Assembly (NCBI GenBank): GCA_023238725.1 | Contig: CM041545.1 | Location: 15,097,782 to 15,161,781, forward strand | Direction of reading: 5' to 3' | Source: Scortum barcoo | Taxonomy: Eukaryota > Chordata > Actinopteri > Centrarchiformes > Terapontidae | Length of the DNA stretch: 64,000 nt | Part shown: piece by piece, positions 63,601 to 64,000 of the stretch | Position numbering within the stretch: position 1 is the first letter of the stretch | Layout of the letters: every line of letters starts with the position of its first letter | Program-made: the position numbers and the translations under genes | Notes under the pieces: generated by a model | Told to the model about the DNA's origin: nothing | What the model saw: the letters and a program-made list of their open reading frames with translations, nothing else | Databases searched by the model: none

Positions 63601-64000
63601 CGGACCCAAACCACGCGCTGCGCTGCGTTTCGGCTCTGCTTTGCATCTCCTTCCCACACACCCACGGGTCACGCTTCTCTGTCCCGTTTGAGGTCAGCAT
63701 TGCATCTGTGTTTTGCGTAATTGCATGAGGGTTGCTCGTGCGTTCCTCCGTGTATGGTGTGAGAGGAAAACAGAGGGTAAGGGTGTGTAAGTGTGCGTGT
63801 GTGGGTGGTGGAGGAGTGAGGAGGGAGGGATGGTGGAGTGCCCGAGTGGTGGTTAGCACGAAAAGATGATGGATGATGGGGCAGGAGGGGAAGACTGCTT
63901 CGCGGCTCCAAATTGATATCCCAGCAAATGTTTTTGTCTGCTGTGAAAAATGGTGCCGCAACTCTCATCTCCACTCCCCCCCCTCCACCCACCCACCCTT
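60664..64000. other. Intergenic DNA, no recognised gene
   Basis: Contains GT runs at about 62330-62353 and 62718-62742, a poly(C) run (about 60904-60913) and a pyrimidine-rich stretch at 63240-63400. The stretch 63400-63650 is GC-richer and repeat-poor and could be regulatory. No homeobox or other conserved coding exon is visible up to the window edge. Confidence 0.5.
62328..62353. repeat. (GT)n microsatellite
   Basis: A GT run in intergenic DNA. A similar run lies at 62718-62742. Confidence 0.9.

Noticed and set aside
49600..64000. Search for lhx3 homeobox or LIM-domain exons
   Set aside because: No homeodomain helix-3 or Cys/His LIM pattern was found in any frame, so the regulator suggested by synteny is not in this window.
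1..64000. tRNA, rRNA, snRNA genes and CRISPR arrays
   Set aside because: No tRNA A/B box pair with foldable arms, rRNA-like stretch or spaced repeat array was noticed; the periodic repeats are microsatellites.

Overview
The window is vertebrate nuclear DNA, almost certainly from a percomorph teleost fish. The evidence is spliced genes with GT-AG introns, proteins close to human NUP214, NACC2 and TMEM250, very dense CA/GT, GA/CT and TCTG microsatellites, and several dispersed repeats that I recognise from memory as typical of spiny-rayed fishes. There are no bacterial operons, CRISPR arrays or complete autonomous transposons. All three recognised genes lie on the minus strand, so transcription runs from high to low coordinates. 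Exon boundaries were read by eye from splice signals, reading phase and family similarity.

Region 1 (1-13.2 kb) is the 5' half of nup214, which encodes a nuclear pore nucleoporin. Nineteen coding exons are resolved (about 881 codons): the seven-bladed beta-propeller, a Ser/Pro/Ala-rich linker and the start of the coiled coil. The gene runs off the window at base 1. A small promoter with a perfect CRE lies just upstream of its ATG. A perfect 27-bp inverted repeat sits in its largest intron.

Region 2 (about 13.8-25.5 kb, with an upstream non-coding part probably reaching about 44.6 kb) is nacc2, a BTB/BEN-domain transcriptional repressor. It has six coding exons and a probable long 3' UTR of about 5.8 kb. 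The exon coding for part of the BEN domain is present twice in tandem, and both copies carry small indels that break the frame. A single exon of 106 nt would restore an exact 595-codon reading frame, so this looks like a local assembly or gap-filling error. From 25.5 to about 44 kb there is a microsatellite-rich, gene-free stretch, probably a first intron. It ends in long CT/GA tracts beside a CpG-rich block at 44.3-44.6 kb, the likely nacc2 promoter.

Region 3 (44.6-49.6 kb) contains tmem250. Its 139-codon reading frame lies in one exon, with a 3' UTR and AATAAA signal, a 5' UTR splice acceptor and a likely CpG-rich promoter and first exon near 49.4-49.5 kb.

Region 4 (49.6-64 kb) has no recognisable conserved protein gene. 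It begins with a MITE-like element and a second dispersed repeat. It then holds several blocks that look like conserved non-coding regulatory DNA, dense in homeodomain (ATTA/TAAT) and POU/octamer sites, at 54.9-56.3, 57.36-57.54 and 58.85-59.4 kb. In human, TMEM250 and NACC2 lie close to LHX3, so these blocks may belong to a developmental regulator just outside the window (inference). One 97-codon frame with a clear transmembrane segment at 60.4-60.7 kb is the only candidate for an unrecognised protein.
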